Shown piece after piece: positions 10,375 through 18,775 of a stretch of 64,000 nucleotides of DNA. Where the stretch lies: positions 480,829 to 544,828 of the forward strand of contig NZ_LMDF01000005.1 of the NCBI RefSeq assembly GCF_001425745.1, given 5' to 3'. The first letter of the stretch is position 1; the number at the start of each line of letters is the position of its first letter. Source of the DNA: Caulobacter sp. Root343. GTDB lineage: Bacteria; Pseudomonadota; Alphaproteobacteria; Caulobacterales; Caulobacteraceae. The notes under the pieces are model-generated. The model searched no databases. It was not told the origin of the DNA and saw only the letters and a program-made list of their open reading frames with translations. Made by a program: the position numbers and the translations under genes.

Positions 10375-12098
10375 GCTGGATCGTCCTCGCCTCTCTGTTG
10401 GCCAAGTCCAGCCTGATCGCCGGCGCGGGTCTCGCCTGCGCCCGCTTCCTGGCTCAGCGCCCCGCCGACCGGGCGGACATCCTGCGGGCCACGGTCTGTC
10501 TGCTGCTGGCTCTGCCCATCGTCACCGCCCTGCTGCCGACCCTGGACCTGGCGCTGCTGCCCGCCCTCGCGCCTGACCCGGCGCTTCCGGCTGCGGCGAT
10601 GACGGGCGAAGCCGGACCGGCCGCCATTCCCGACACCTCGGACGCCGCGTCCTGGCGCGCGCCGACCCGCATCGTCGGGACCCTGTGGCTGCTCGGGGTC
10701 GTCGCCATCGCCGGACGCCTGGCCCTGGGGCTGCGCACCCTGGACCGCTGGACCCGCAAGGGCGATGCGGTGACCCGGGCCGACTGGCTGGACACGCTGG
10801 ACCGCCTGGCCCCCGCCGACCGTCCCAACCTGGTGTCCAGCGACCGCCTGGCCGGTCCGATCAGCTGGGGCGTCGCGCCCGGCCATATCGTCCTCGACCC
10901 GGCCAGCGTCGCCGACGGCCGCGCCGCGCCCGCCATCCTGGCGCACGAGCTGGCCCACCTGCGCCGCCATGACTGGGTGTTCCTGATCCTGTCGCGGCTG
11001 GCCCTGGCGCTGTTCTGGTTCAACCCGCTGGTCTGGCGCCTGCAAGCCGCCCTGATCGACCGCTCGGAAGAGGCCGCCGACGCGGCCGCGCTCGAGAGCG
11101 TCGACCGCACCCTCTACGCCCGCGCCCTGGTTCGCCTGGCCGCCCATCCCATCGCTCATCCCGCTTCGGGCGTCGCCATCGCCATGGCCGCCGACAGCCG
11201 GACCCTGAAGACAAGGATCGCCTGCATCATGACGAACACGTCCGCGCGCCGCCGTCCCCTGACGGTCGCCCTCACCGTCCTCGCCCTGGCCGCCGTGGCT
11301 ACGCCGCTGGCCGCCCTGGCCGTGACGCGCCAGGACTGGGTCGCGCCGCCTCCGCCGCCAGCTCCGCCGCCGCCGCCGGCCGCGATGGGCGCTCCGCCCG
11401 CGCCGCCCCTGCCACCGGCCCCGCCCGCGCCGCCCGCCTTCCGCGCCCCGCCGGCTCCGCCGGCGCCTCCAGCCCCGCCCCCTCCGCCGCCGCCGCGCGC
11501 CGGCAGCCACGTCCACATCCACAACAGCTTCCGAGCCCCCACCCCGGAGGAGATCCGCGCCGCCGACGAAGCCCGCGCCCACGCCGAAGACGCTCGAGCC
11601 CAGGCCGAAGAAGCGCGGGCCGAGGCCGAGGAAGTCCGCGCCCACATCCAGGAGGCTCGCCGCCGTGGCGAGGAGGCGCGCGCCCAGGCCGAGATCGCCC
11701 GCCGGGCCGGCGACCAGGCCCGCATCGAAGCTCAACGCGCCCGCATGGAAGGCGACCGCGCCCGGCGCGAAGGTGAACGGGCCAGGGCCGAAGGCGAACG
11801 CGCCAGAGCCGAGGGCGAACGCGCTCGCCAGCGCGCGGCGCGGGAAATGGTCCGGGCGCGCGCCCAGATGGCCGACGGCGCCGACCAGATGCGCAATGGG
11901 GCCCGCGAGATGCGCGCCGAAGCCGCCCGCCTGCGCGATCCGGCCTATCGCGCCAAGCAGATCGCCGAGAACCGCGCGCGCGGCCAGACCGTCACCGACG
12001 CCGAGCTGCTGGAGCTCTCCAACCGCTTGCCGACCCAGGCCGAGCACCTGGAGCGCCAGGCCGATCGGCTGGCCGAGCGGGCTCGCGAGCCGAGCTAG
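10371..12098 (+). CDS. M56 (BlaR1/MecR1-like) membrane metallopeptidase with proline-rich and coiled-coil tail
   Basis: The 575-residue protein is the presumed sensor-protease partner of the BlaI repressor. Several membrane segments occupy about residues 1-330. HELAH at 192-196 supplies zinc ligands and Glu193 is catalytic. After the last membrane segment comes an extreme Pro/Ala run (about 326-376), then a charged Ala/Glu/Arg-rich heptad-like stretch (about 386-505) with repeats such as AEGERAR, and a short C-terminal region. Classic BlaR1 has a penicillin-binding domain here; none is visible, so the signal is not expected to be a covalently bound beta-lactam. The stretched tail could span the periplasm or contact peptidoglycan, which is inference. 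Confidence 0.88.
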   Translation: MSWIVLASLLAKSSLIAGAGLACARFLAQRPADRADILRATVCLLLALPIVTALLPTLDLALLPALAPDPALPAAAMTGEAGPAAIPDTSDAASWRAPTRIVGTLWLLGVVAIAGRLALGLRTLDRWTRKGDAVTRADWLDTLDRLAPADRPNLVSSDRLAGPISWGVAPGHIVLDPASVADGRAAPAILAHELAHLRRHDWVFLILSRLALALFWFNPLVWRLQAALIDRSEEAADAAALESVDRTLYARALVRLAAHPIAHPASGVAIAMAADSRTLKTRIACIMTNTSARRRPLTVALTVLALAAVATPLAALAVTRQDWVAPPPPPAPPPPPAAMGAPPAPPLPPAPPAPPAFRAPPAPPAPPAPPPPPPPRAGSHVHIHNSFRAPTPEEIRAADEARAHAEDARAQAEEARAEAEEVRAHIQEARRRGEEARAQAEIARRAGDQARIEAQRARMEGDRARREGERARAEGERARAEGERARQRAAREMVRARAQMADGADQMRNGAREMRAEAARLRDPAYRAKQIAENRARGQTVTDAELLELSNRLPTQAEHLERQADRLAERAREPS

Positions 12099-12112
12099 GT
12101 CCCGCCAATATC

Positions 12113-12211
12113 CTGTCATCCCGGAAGCCTCGGAGAGGCTATCCGGGACCGCCGAAAACTCTGAGCCTGTTGCGGTCCCGGCTCTCCGCTTCGCTGCGGC
12201 CGGGATGACAG
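12113..12211. repeat. TGTCATCCC palindromic repeat, copy 1
   Basis: About 99 bases run from CTGTCATCCCGG to CCGGGATGACAG, with internal GCGGTCCCGG and CTCCGCTTCGCTGCGG. The ends are perfect inverted complements, so the element can fold on itself. Seven copies occur in this window. It fills the convergent gap between the BlaR-like gene and the hydrolase. Confidence 0.9.
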
Positions 12212-12217
12212 AGAGCG

Positions 12218-12778
12218 TTAGACCCGCCCAGCCAACGCCCGGATATCGGCCGCCGCTTCGGACAGGTCATCGTTCAGCTGGTGATCGCGCCCCGCGAGTT
12301 TGCGCGCCACCGCTTGCGGAATCGCCTTCGCATAGAGGTCGAGATGTTCGGGCGGCACGTCGGCGTCCTGGTCGCCCTGATAGAGGCGCACCGGTGTCGC
12401 CGACGGAAGTTTCGCACCGAGGTCGGCGCCGAACGCGACCTCCTCGCTGGCCCAGCCGCCTTCGCCGAAGAACGGCGGCGCGATCAGGAAGACCCCGGCC
12501 AGCGGCCGGACGGGCGGCTCCCGGGAAAGCCCCAGGGCTATGACCGTCCCGCCGAAGGAATGGCCGACCAGGACGGCGCCGTCGTCCAGCTTGCCGAGCT
12601 CTTCCTCGAGCGCCGTGACCCACCGGTCAAAACCGGGATCACCCTCGTCGGGCATGCGCGGATAGCGGACCTCGTAGTCGGGGCCCAGTTCGCGCTTCAG
12701 GCTGTCGACCAGCTTGCTGTCCCAGTCGTCGTACGTGCCCGCGCCGCCGCCCTGGATGAAGAGAACCTGCGTCGTCAT
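12218..12778 (-). CDS. Small alpha/beta hydrolase (RBBP9/YdeN-like)
   Basis: The 186-residue protein has an early FIQGGG oxyanion-type loop, the nucleophile elbow GHSFGG (Ser near residue 93) and a late GRDHQLNDDLSE segment that would carry the catalytic His. Size and motifs suit the compact serine hydrolases of the RBBP9/YdeN group; the substrate is unknown. GGAGGAGG sits seven bases before the ATG. It follows the RibD-like gene by 13 bases on the same strand, so the two form one operon, probably controlled by the divergent HxlR regulator. Confidence 0.85.
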   Translation of the reverse strand: MTTQVLFIQGGGAGTYDDWDSKLVDSLKRELGPDYEVRYPRMPDEGDPGFDRWVTALEEELGKLDDGAVLVGHSFGGTVIALGLSREPPVRPLAGVFLIAPPFFGEGGWASEEVAFGADLGAKLPSATPVRLYQGDQDADVPPEHLDLYAKAIPQAVARKLAGRDHQLNDDLSEAAADIRALAGRV

Positions 12779-12791
12779 GGCGACCTCCTCC

Positions 12792-13403
12792 CTAGACCTT
12801 GCGCAGCATCATATGCGCCGCCCGCGACGACGGGACGTAGCCCGCCATCTCATAGCCTAGCGCCGGCAGGTCCAGACCGGCCAGCAGCGGTTCGCCCGAG
12901 CCCAGCACGATCGGCGCGACCACCAGGTGCAGCTCGTCGATCAGGCCCGCCGTCAGGTACTGACGCACAGTCGAGGCCCCGCCGCCGATCCCGACGTCCT
13001 GCTCGCCGGCCGCCGCCTTGGCCTGCTCCAACGCCGCCAGCGCGCCGTCGGTGACGAAGTGGAAGCTGTTGCCGCCCTCCATCTCGAACGACGGCCGCGC
13101 GTGATGGGTCAGCACGAACACCGGCGAGTGGTACGGCGGGTTCGGACCCCACCAGCCCTTCCAGTCGAAGTCCGGCCAGTCGCCGCGCACCGGGCCGAAC
13201 ATGTTGCGGCCCATCACCCACGCCCCAATCCCGTCGGTGATGGCGTCGGCGAAGCGCTTGTCGACCGGGTCCATCTCCGGCGCGAAGGCCCACTGATGCA
13301 GGTCTTCACCGCCGACGCCCAGCGGGTTGTCGAGCGACTGGTCCGGACCGGCCGCGAAGCCGTCCAGGGAGATGCTGAAATTACGAACGCGAACCTTGCC
13401 CAT
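12792..13403 (-). CDS. RibD C-terminal/dihydrofolate-reductase-fold protein
   Basis: The 203-residue protein (MGKVRVRNFSISLDGFAAGP...) has the DHFR-like fold of the RibD C-terminal domain: ISLDGFAAGP near the N-terminus, GRNMFGP, and VGIGGGASTVRQYLTAGLIDELHL as the dinucleotide and substrate loop. Such stand-alone proteins are NADPH-dependent reductases of unknown substrate, not riboflavin enzymes. The start at 13403 has GGAGG seven bases upstream; a longer frame upstream has no support. It forms an operon with the hydrolase and diverges from the HxlR gene. Confidence 0.9.
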   Translation of the reverse strand: MGKVRVRNFSISLDGFAAGPDQSLDNPLGVGGEDLHQWAFAPEMDPVDKRFADAITDGIGAWVMGRNMFGPVRGDWPDFDWKGWWGPNPPYHSPVFVLTHHARPSFEMEGGNSFHFVTDGALAALEQAKAAAGEQDVGIGGGASTVRQYLTAGLIDELHLVVAPIVLGSGEPLLAGLDLPALGYEMAGYVPSSRAAHMMLRKV

Positions 13404-13420
13404 GTCGGCCTCCAAAACCG

Positions 13421-13470
13421 ATTGCAATTTGAAACTGGTTGTATCCTGCACGACTGATTGTATTCTGCAA
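13421..13470. promoter_or_regulatory. Direct repeats in the RibD/HxlR divergent promoter
   Basis: TTGTATCCTGCA (13439-13450) and TTGTATTCTGCA (13458-13469) are near-identical and 19 bases apart, and AACTGGTT occurs beside each. The segment is AT-rich against its surroundings. HxlR-family regulators often bind repeated elements in their own divergent promoters, so this is a plausible control site. Confidence 0.5.
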
Positions 13471-13493
13471 CTGGTTTTTGCGAGGACGCGGTT

Positions 13494-14009
13494 TTGCCCC
13501 CCCACCCGAAGGCGGACGAACAGAGGTCGGGTTGCCCGATCAACCTGACCCTGGAGGCGCTGGGCGACCGGTGGAGCCTGATCGTCATTCGCGACATCAT
13601 GTTCGGGAACCGCCGCCACTTCCGCGAGCTGATGGCGGGATCGCAGGAGGGCATCGCCTCCAACATCCTGGCCAGCCGCCTGAAGGCGCTGGTCGAGAAC
13701 GGCCTGCTGTCCAAGGCCGAGGACCCCAGCCACAAGCAGAAGGTGACCTATAGCCTGACCGAGAAGGCCATTCAGCTGGTGCCGATGCTGGCGGTGATGG
13801 GGGCCTGGGGCCGCAGGTACATGCCGGTGACGCGCGAACTGGCCATCCGCGCCGAGCTGCTGGAGGACGGCGGGCCGGAGCTGTGGTCGCGATTGATGGA
13901 CGAGCTGCGGGTCCAGCACCTGGGCGCGCCAGCCCCGCCCGAAGGCCTGACCGTGTTCCGCCAGTTGCGTGAGGCCTACGAGGCCGCCTGCTCCGAAGGT
14001 CAGAAATGA
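13494..14009 (+). CDS. HxlR-family transcriptional regulator
   Basis: The protein carries the HxlR winged helix: CPINLTLEALGDRWSLIVIRD, then FRELMAGSQEGIASNILASRLKALVENGLL. I prefer the TTG start at 13494 (171 residues), which has GAGGA eight bases upstream; a TTG at 13458 would add 12 residues of poor quality. Regulators of this family often sense electrophiles or redox stress. The divergent RibD-like reductase and hydrolase are its likely targets. Its stop codon overlaps the operator-like palindrome in front of the GH3 gene. Confidence 0.88.
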   Translation: MPPHPKADEQRSGCPINLTLEALGDRWSLIVIRDIMFGNRRHFRELMAGSQEGIASNILASRLKALVENGLLSKAEDPSHKQKVTYSLTEKAIQLVPMLAVMGAWGRRYMPVTRELAIRAELLEDGGPELWSRLMDELRVQHLGAPAPPEGLTVFRQLREAYEAACSEGQK

Positions 14010-14020
14010 GACCGGTACCA
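14007..14020. promoter_or_regulatory. LacI-family operator-like palindrome before the GH3 gene
   Basis: TGAGACCGGTACCA matches the palindrome TGGTACCGGTACCA at all but two positions. It lies 97 bases before the GH3 start. The same ACCGGT core occurs before xylE (42260-42273), so one LacI-family regulator may control both. XylR itself appears to prefer an AGCGCT core. Confidence 0.5.
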
Positions 14021-14117
14021 TTTATGGCTTGAGTGGTCTGACAACCGCCCGCATAGTGCCAGGCAACGGCGGCCCCTGAGAGCCGCCAGCACTGTGCGCA
14101 AGCCTCGGGGAAACGCC

Positions 14118-16538
14118 ATGACCACGACCATTACCCGCCGCCTGTTCGGCGCGAGCCTCGCCGCCCTTTCGGCCGCCGCCCTGCCTGGTGCTTCGTTCGC
14201 CGCCGACAAGGCGCCGAAGAAGGCTGGCGACAAGCCGCTCTACAAGGATCCGACCCAGCCGATCGACGCCCGTGTCCAGGACCTGCTGGGCCGCATGACG
14301 CTGGAAGAAAAGGCCGCCCAGCTGATCGGCATCTGGCTGACCAAGGCCAAGATCCAGACGCCGGAAGGCGACTTCTCGCCCGAGGAGGCCAGCAAGAACT
14401 TCCCCAACGGCCTGGGCCAGATCTCGCGCCCCACCGACCGCCGGGGCCTGAAGCCCGCCACCGTGGTGGGCGCCGCCGCCGGGGCCGAGGACGGCTCGAT
14501 CGGCCGCAACGCCCCGCAGACCGCCAAATATACCAACGCCGCCCAGAAGTGGGCCGTCGAGAAGACGCGCCTGGGCATCCCGCTGCTGATGCACGACGAG
14601 GCCCTGCACGGCTACGTGGCCCGCGACGCCACCAGCTTCCCGCAAGCCATCGCCCTGGCCTCGACCTTCGATCCCGAATTGGCCGAGAAGATCTTCAGCG
14701 TCGCCGCCCGCGAGATGCGCGCCCGGGGCTCGAACATGGCCCTGGCCCCCGTGGTCGACGTGGCCCGCGATCCGCGCTGGGGACGTATCGAAGAGACCTA
14801 TGGCGAGGACCCGCACGTCTGCGCCGAAATGGGCCTGGCGGCGATCCGGGGCTTCCAGGGCGCGACCCTGCCGCTGGCCAAGGACAAGGTCTTCGCCACC
14901 CTCAAGCACATGACCGGCCACGGCCAGCCCGAGAACGGCACCAATGTCGGCCCGGCCCAGATCGCCGAGCGCACCTTGCGCGAGAACTTCTTCCCGCCGT
15001 TCGAGCGCGCGGTGACCGAGCTGCCGGTCCGCTCGGTGATGCCGTCGTACAACGAGATCGACGGCGTCCCCTCGCACGCCAACCACTGGCTGCTGACCAA
15101 GATCCTGCGCGAGGAGTGGGGCTACAAGGGCTCGGTGCAGAGCGACTATTTCGCGATCAAGGAGCTGATCGCCCGCCACAAGCTGACCAACGACCTGGGC
15201 GACACGGCGGTGATGGCCCTGCACGCCGGCGTCGATGTCGAGCTGCCGGACGGCGAGGCCTACGCCCTGATCCCCGAGCTGGTGAAGGCCGGCCGCATCC
15301 CGCAGTTCGAGGTCGACGCCGCCGTCGCCCGCGTGCTGACGATGAAGTTCGAAGGCGGCTTCTTCGAAAACCCCTATTGCGACGAGAAGACCGCCGACGC
15401 CAAGACCGCTACGCCGGACGCCGTGGCCCTGGCCCGCGAGGCCGCCCGCAAGGCCGTCGTCCTGCTGAAGAACGACAAGAGCCTGCTGCCGCTGGACGGC
15501 AAGAAGATAAAGCGCCTGGCCTTGCTGGGCACTCACGCCAAGGACACCCCGATCGGCGGCTATTCCGACGTCCCGCGTCACGTGGTGTCGCTGCACGAGG
15601 GCCTGACCGCCGAGGCCAAGGCCCAGGGCTTCCAGCTCGACTACGCCGAGGCCGTGCGGATCACCGAGAAGCGCATCTGGGCGCAGGACGAGGTCAAGTT
15701 CGTCGACCCGGCCGTCAACGCCAAGCTGATCGCCGAGGCCGTCGAGGTCGCCAAGAATGCCGACGTGGTGCTCATGGTGCTGGGCGACAACGAGCAGACC
15801 AGCCGCGAAGCCTGGGCCGACAACCACTTGGGCGACCGCGACAGCCTGGACCTGATCGGCCAGCAGAACGATCTCGCCAAGGCGATCTTCGACCTGGGCA
15901 AGCCGACGGTGGTGTTCCTGCTGAACGGCCGCCCGCTGTCGATCAACCTGCTGGCCCAGCGCGCCGACGCCATCATCGAGGGCTGGTACCTGGGTCAGGA
16001 GACCGGCAACGCCGCCGCAGACATCCTGTTCGGCCGCGCCAATCCGGGCGGTAAGCTGCCGGTCAGCATCGCCCGCGACGTCGGCCAGCTGCCGATCTAC
16101 TACAACCGCAAGCCCACCGCCCGCCGCGGCTATCTGGGGGGCGACACCAGCCCGCTGTATCCGTTCGGCTTCGGCCTGTCGTACACCACCTTCGACATCT
16201 CGGCCCCGCGCCTGGCCAAGGCCAGGATCGGCCAAGGCGAGAGCACCAAGGTCGAGATCGATGTCGTCAACACCGGCAAGCTCGCCGGCGATGAAGTGGT
16301 CCAGCTCTACATCCACGACGAGGCCGCCTCGGTGACCCGTCCGGTGCTGGAGCTGAAGCACTTCAAGCGCGTCACCCTCGCGCCAGGGGCCAAGACCACG
16401 GTGACCTTCGAGATCAAGCCGTCGGACCTGTGGATGTGGAACCTGGACATGAAGCGCGTGGTCGAGCCGGGCGACTTCTCGATTCTGGTCGGCCCGAACT
16501 CGGTGGACCTGAAGAAGGCGACGCTGACGGTGGCTTAG
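14118..16538 (+). CDS. Exported GH3 glycosidase (beta-xylosidase or beta-glucosidase)
   Basis: The 806-residue enzyme starts MTTTITRRLFGASLAALSAA, a twin-arginine type signal, with GGGGAAA upstream of the ATG at 14118. The GH3 N-terminal barrel begins at MTLEEKAAQL and includes GRIEETYGEDPHV. The nucleophile is Asp343 in VQSDYFAIKE. The second alpha/beta sandwich domain and a C-terminal fibronectin-III-like domain follow, giving the usual GH3 length. Together with the downstream acetylesterase and GH115 glucuronidase it should act on xylo-oligosaccharides, so beta-xylosidase is more likely than beta-glucosidase, but sequence alone does not decide. It is the first gene of the operon. Confidence 0.93.
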   Translation: MTTTITRRLFGASLAALSAAALPGASFAADKAPKKAGDKPLYKDPTQPIDARVQDLLGRMTLEEKAAQLIGIWLTKAKIQTPEGDFSPEEASKNFPNGLGQISRPTDRRGLKPATVVGAAAGAEDGSIGRNAPQTAKYTNAAQKWAVEKTRLGIPLLMHDEALHGYVARDATSFPQAIALASTFDPELAEKIFSVAAREMRARGSNMALAPVVDVARDPRWGRIEETYGEDPHVCAEMGLAAIRGFQGATLPLAKDKVFATLKHMTGHGQPENGTNVGPAQIAERTLRENFFPPFERAVTELPVRSVMPSYNEIDGVPSHANHWLLTKILREEWGYKGSVQSDYFAIKELIARHKLTNDLGDTAVMALHAGVDVELPDGEAYALIPELVKAGRIPQFEVDAAVARVLTMKFEGGFFENPYCDEKTADAKTATPDAVALAREAARKAVVLLKNDKSLLPLDGKKIKRLALLGTHAKDTPIGGYSDVPRHVVSLHEGLTAEAKAQGFQLDYAEAVRITEKRIWAQDEVKFVDPAVNAKLIAEAVEVAKNADVVLMVLGDNEQTSREAWADNHLGDRDSLDLIGQQNDLAKAIFDLGKPTVVFLLNGRPLSINLLAQRADAIIEGWYLGQETGNAAADILFGRANPGGKLPVSIARDVGQLPIYYNRKPTARRGYLGGDTSPLYPFGFGLSYTTFDISAPRLAKARIGQGESTKVEIDVVNTGKLAGDEVVQLYIHDEAASVTRPVLELKHFKRVTLAPGAKTTVTFEIKPSDLWMWNLDMKRVVEPGDFSILVGPNSVDLKKATLTVA

Positions 16539-16550
16539 CGCATCACATCC

Positions 16551-16643
16551 TGTCATCCCGGGCGGCATAGCCGACCCGGGACCGCCGCAAGCGCCGAGCT
16601 TGCCGCGGTCCCGGCTCTTCGCTTCGCTGCGGCCGGGATGACA
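16551..16643. repeat. TGTCATCCC palindromic repeat, copy 2
   Basis: About 93 bases from TGTCATCCCGG to CCGGGATGACA sit between the GH3 gene and the acetylesterase gene, which are on the same strand. A stable hairpin here could lower or separate expression of the two genes. Confidence 0.9.
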
Positions 16644-16694
16644 CGCTAGTTTCAAAGATAGAGCCGTCCGAAGGCGGCCGTTGGAGGACTCCCC

Positions 16695-18614
16695 ATGCGT
16701 CGTCTCGCGCCGTTCCTGCTGGCCGCCCTCATCGCGGCGCCAGCCACCGCCCAGCCCTTGCTGAACGGCCTGTTCGCCGACCACGCCGTGGTCCAGCGCG
16801 ATCGTCCGCTGCCTGTCTTCGGAACCGCCAAGCCCGGCGAGACGGTCACCGCCACCTTCGCCGGCCAGACCCTGAGCGCCCAGGCCGGCCCCGATGGCGC
16901 CTGGCGGGTCGACTTTCCCGCCAAGCCAGCCGGCGGCCCCTACACGCTGACCGCCGCCGCCGGCTCGGCCAGCCAGAGCGTCAGCGACGTCCTGGTCGGC
17001 GACGTTTGGCTATGCTCGGGCCAGTCGAACATGGAGATGCAGGTCAGCGCCGCCGGCGACGCCTGGAACCAGATCAACAACGGCGCGCCCAGCGACACCC
17101 TCCGCATGGCCACGATCGAAAAGGCCGACGCCCGCGCCCCCGCCGCCGACTTCAAGAAACCGCCGGTCTGGAAGCCCACCAACAAGGACACCGTTGGATC
17201 GTTCTCAGCCGCCTGTTTCTATTTCGCCCGCGAGCTGCAGAAGACCCGCGACGTGCCGATGGGCCTGGTCCACGCCTCGTGGGGCGGGTCGGGCATCGAG
17301 GCCTGGATGACGCCCAAGGCCCTGCGCCAGGTCGGCGGCTACGACATCGCCATCGAGACCCTGAACCTTTCGTTGAAGGATCCCGTCGCCGCCAACCGGA
17401 TCTGGGGCGAGACGATGAAAAGCTGGTGGGGCGGTCGCCATACCGGCGAGAGCCCGATCGCCCCCTGGACCGGCGCCGGCTCTTGGACGCCCGCGCCCGA
17501 AGGCCTGGGCGTCTGGGAGCGCTGGGGCGTGCCGGCCCTGGCCGCCTTCAACGGCGTCGTCTGGTTCAAGACCGAGGTCACCCTGACCAAGGCTCAGGCC
17601 AAGCAGGCCGCGACCCTGGGCGTGGGCCAGGTCGACGAGATGGACACCACCTATGTCAATGGCGTCGGGATCGGCGCGACCTCGGGCGCTTGGCTCGACC
17701 GCGCCTATCCGCTGGCGGCTGGTGCGCTAAGGCCCGGCAAGAACAGCATCGTCGTGGCGGCCTACGACACCTGGGCCAATGGCGGGATGTACGGCGATCC
17801 GGCCAAGCGCGCCCTGACCCTGGCCGACGGGACGCGCCTGCCGCTGACCGCCTGGACCTATCGCATCGAGCCGAAGACCGGGGCCGAGCCGCCGCGTTCG
17901 CCTTGGGACACCCTGGCCGGGGTCTCGACGCTGTACAACGGCATGCTGGCCCCGATGGGCCCGTACGCCTTCGCCGGCTTCGCCTGGTACCAGGGCGAGA
18001 CCAATGTCGGCCGCGACAAGACCTACGCCCCGCTGCTGCGAGCCCTGATGGCCGAGCGCCGCGAGGGCCAGGCGCCCGACATGCCGGCCCTGGTCGTGCA
18101 GTTGGCCGACTATGGCGACTTCGCCGACAAGCCCGGCCTTCCCGCCCCGACCGCCGCCCTGCGCGACGCCCAGCGCCGCGCCGTGGCCGCCGATGGCCAC
18201 GTCGGGCTGGCGGTCACCCACGACATCGGCGACCCGTTCGACATCCACCCGGCCAACAAGCAGGAGGTCGGCCGCCGCCTGGCCCTGGCCGCCCGCCGCG
18301 TCGCCGGCGAGGCGGTGACCACCGGACCCGAGGTCGTCGCGGCCAAGCGGGTTGGCGACACCGTCGTGGTCAGCTTCGCCCAGGTCGGCGGGCGCCTGGT
18401 GACGCGGGGCTCGGATCGGGTGATCGGCTTCGAACTTTGCGACACCGCCTGCCGCTGGGCCGACGGGCGGATCGAGGGGAACACCGTGGTGCTGAGCGGG
18501 ACCGGGACCTCAATGGCCACGAAGGTCCGCTTCGCCTGGGCCGACAGCCCGACCTTCAACCTGTTCGACGCCTCGGGCCTGCCGGCGGGGCCGTTCGAGG
18601 CGGAGGTGAAGTAG
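16695..18614 (+). CDS. Exported SGNH-type acetylesterase (sialate O-acetylesterase family)
   Basis: This 639-residue protein has a signal peptide (MRRLAPFLLAALIAAPATAQ). Its SGNH hydrolase halves are interrupted by a beta-sandwich insert, as in sialate O-acetylesterases. GQSNM places the nucleophile at Ser111, and GLVHASWGGSGIEAWM and WYQGETNVG are the conserved blocks II and III. A late DIGDPFDIHPANK segment carries the Asp/His pair. In this operon, between GH3 and GH115, its job is probably removing acetyl groups from glucuronoxylan rather than from sialic acid. GGAGGACT lies before the start. Confidence 0.9.
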   Translation: MRRLAPFLLAALIAAPATAQPLLNGLFADHAVVQRDRPLPVFGTAKPGETVTATFAGQTLSAQAGPDGAWRVDFPAKPAGGPYTLTAAAGSASQSVSDVLVGDVWLCSGQSNMEMQVSAAGDAWNQINNGAPSDTLRMATIEKADARAPAADFKKPPVWKPTNKDTVGSFSAACFYFARELQKTRDVPMGLVHASWGGSGIEAWMTPKALRQVGGYDIAIETLNLSLKDPVAANRIWGETMKSWWGGRHTGESPIAPWTGAGSWTPAPEGLGVWERWGVPALAAFNGVVWFKTEVTLTKAQAKQAATLGVGQVDEMDTTYVNGVGIGATSGAWLDRAYPLAAGALRPGKNSIVVAAYDTWANGGMYGDPAKRALTLADGTRLPLTAWTYRIEPKTGAEPPRSPWDTLAGVSTLYNGMLAPMGPYAFAGFAWYQGETNVGRDKTYAPLLRALMAERREGQAPDMPALVVQLADYGDFADKPGLPAPTAALRDAQRRAVAADGHVGLAVTHDIGDPFDIHPANKQEVGRRLALAARRVAGEAVTTGPEVVAAKRVGDTVVVSFAQVGGRLVTRGSDRVIGFELCDTACRWADGRIEGNTVVLSGTGTSMATKVRFAWADSPTFNLFDASGLPAGPFEAEVK

Positions 18615-18631
18615 TGCCCTTCAGGTCCAAA

Positions 18632-18769
18632 TATCCCGACCTCCCCGGCGAACGCCGGGGCCCAGATTCATCCGGAGAGTTTGGGGTGTTCGCGCCCATT
18701 GGCCGTTTCAGACAGGCAAGCATTCGTGGGTTCGATCTGGACCCCGGCGTTCGCCGGGGAGGTCGGGGT
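18632..18769. repeat. Inverted repeat CCCGACCTCCCCGGCGAACG
   Basis: CCCGACCTCCCCGGCG...GGGGCCCAGATT (from 18632) is matched in reverse complement by GATCTGGACCCCGGCG...GGGGAGGTCGGG (ending near 18769). The arms are about 34 bases with only a few mismatches, separated by about 65 bases. The right arm ends six bases before the GH115 start and contains its purine-rich stretch, so folding could hide the ribosome binding site. Confidence 0.75.
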
Positions 18770-18775
18770 TTGGGC

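Noticed and set aside
17006..18775. A 590-codon in-frame N-terminal extension of GH115
   Set aside because: It overlaps the acetylesterase gene in another frame, is rich in Arg/Gly/Pro without motifs, and would bury the signal peptide at 18776.
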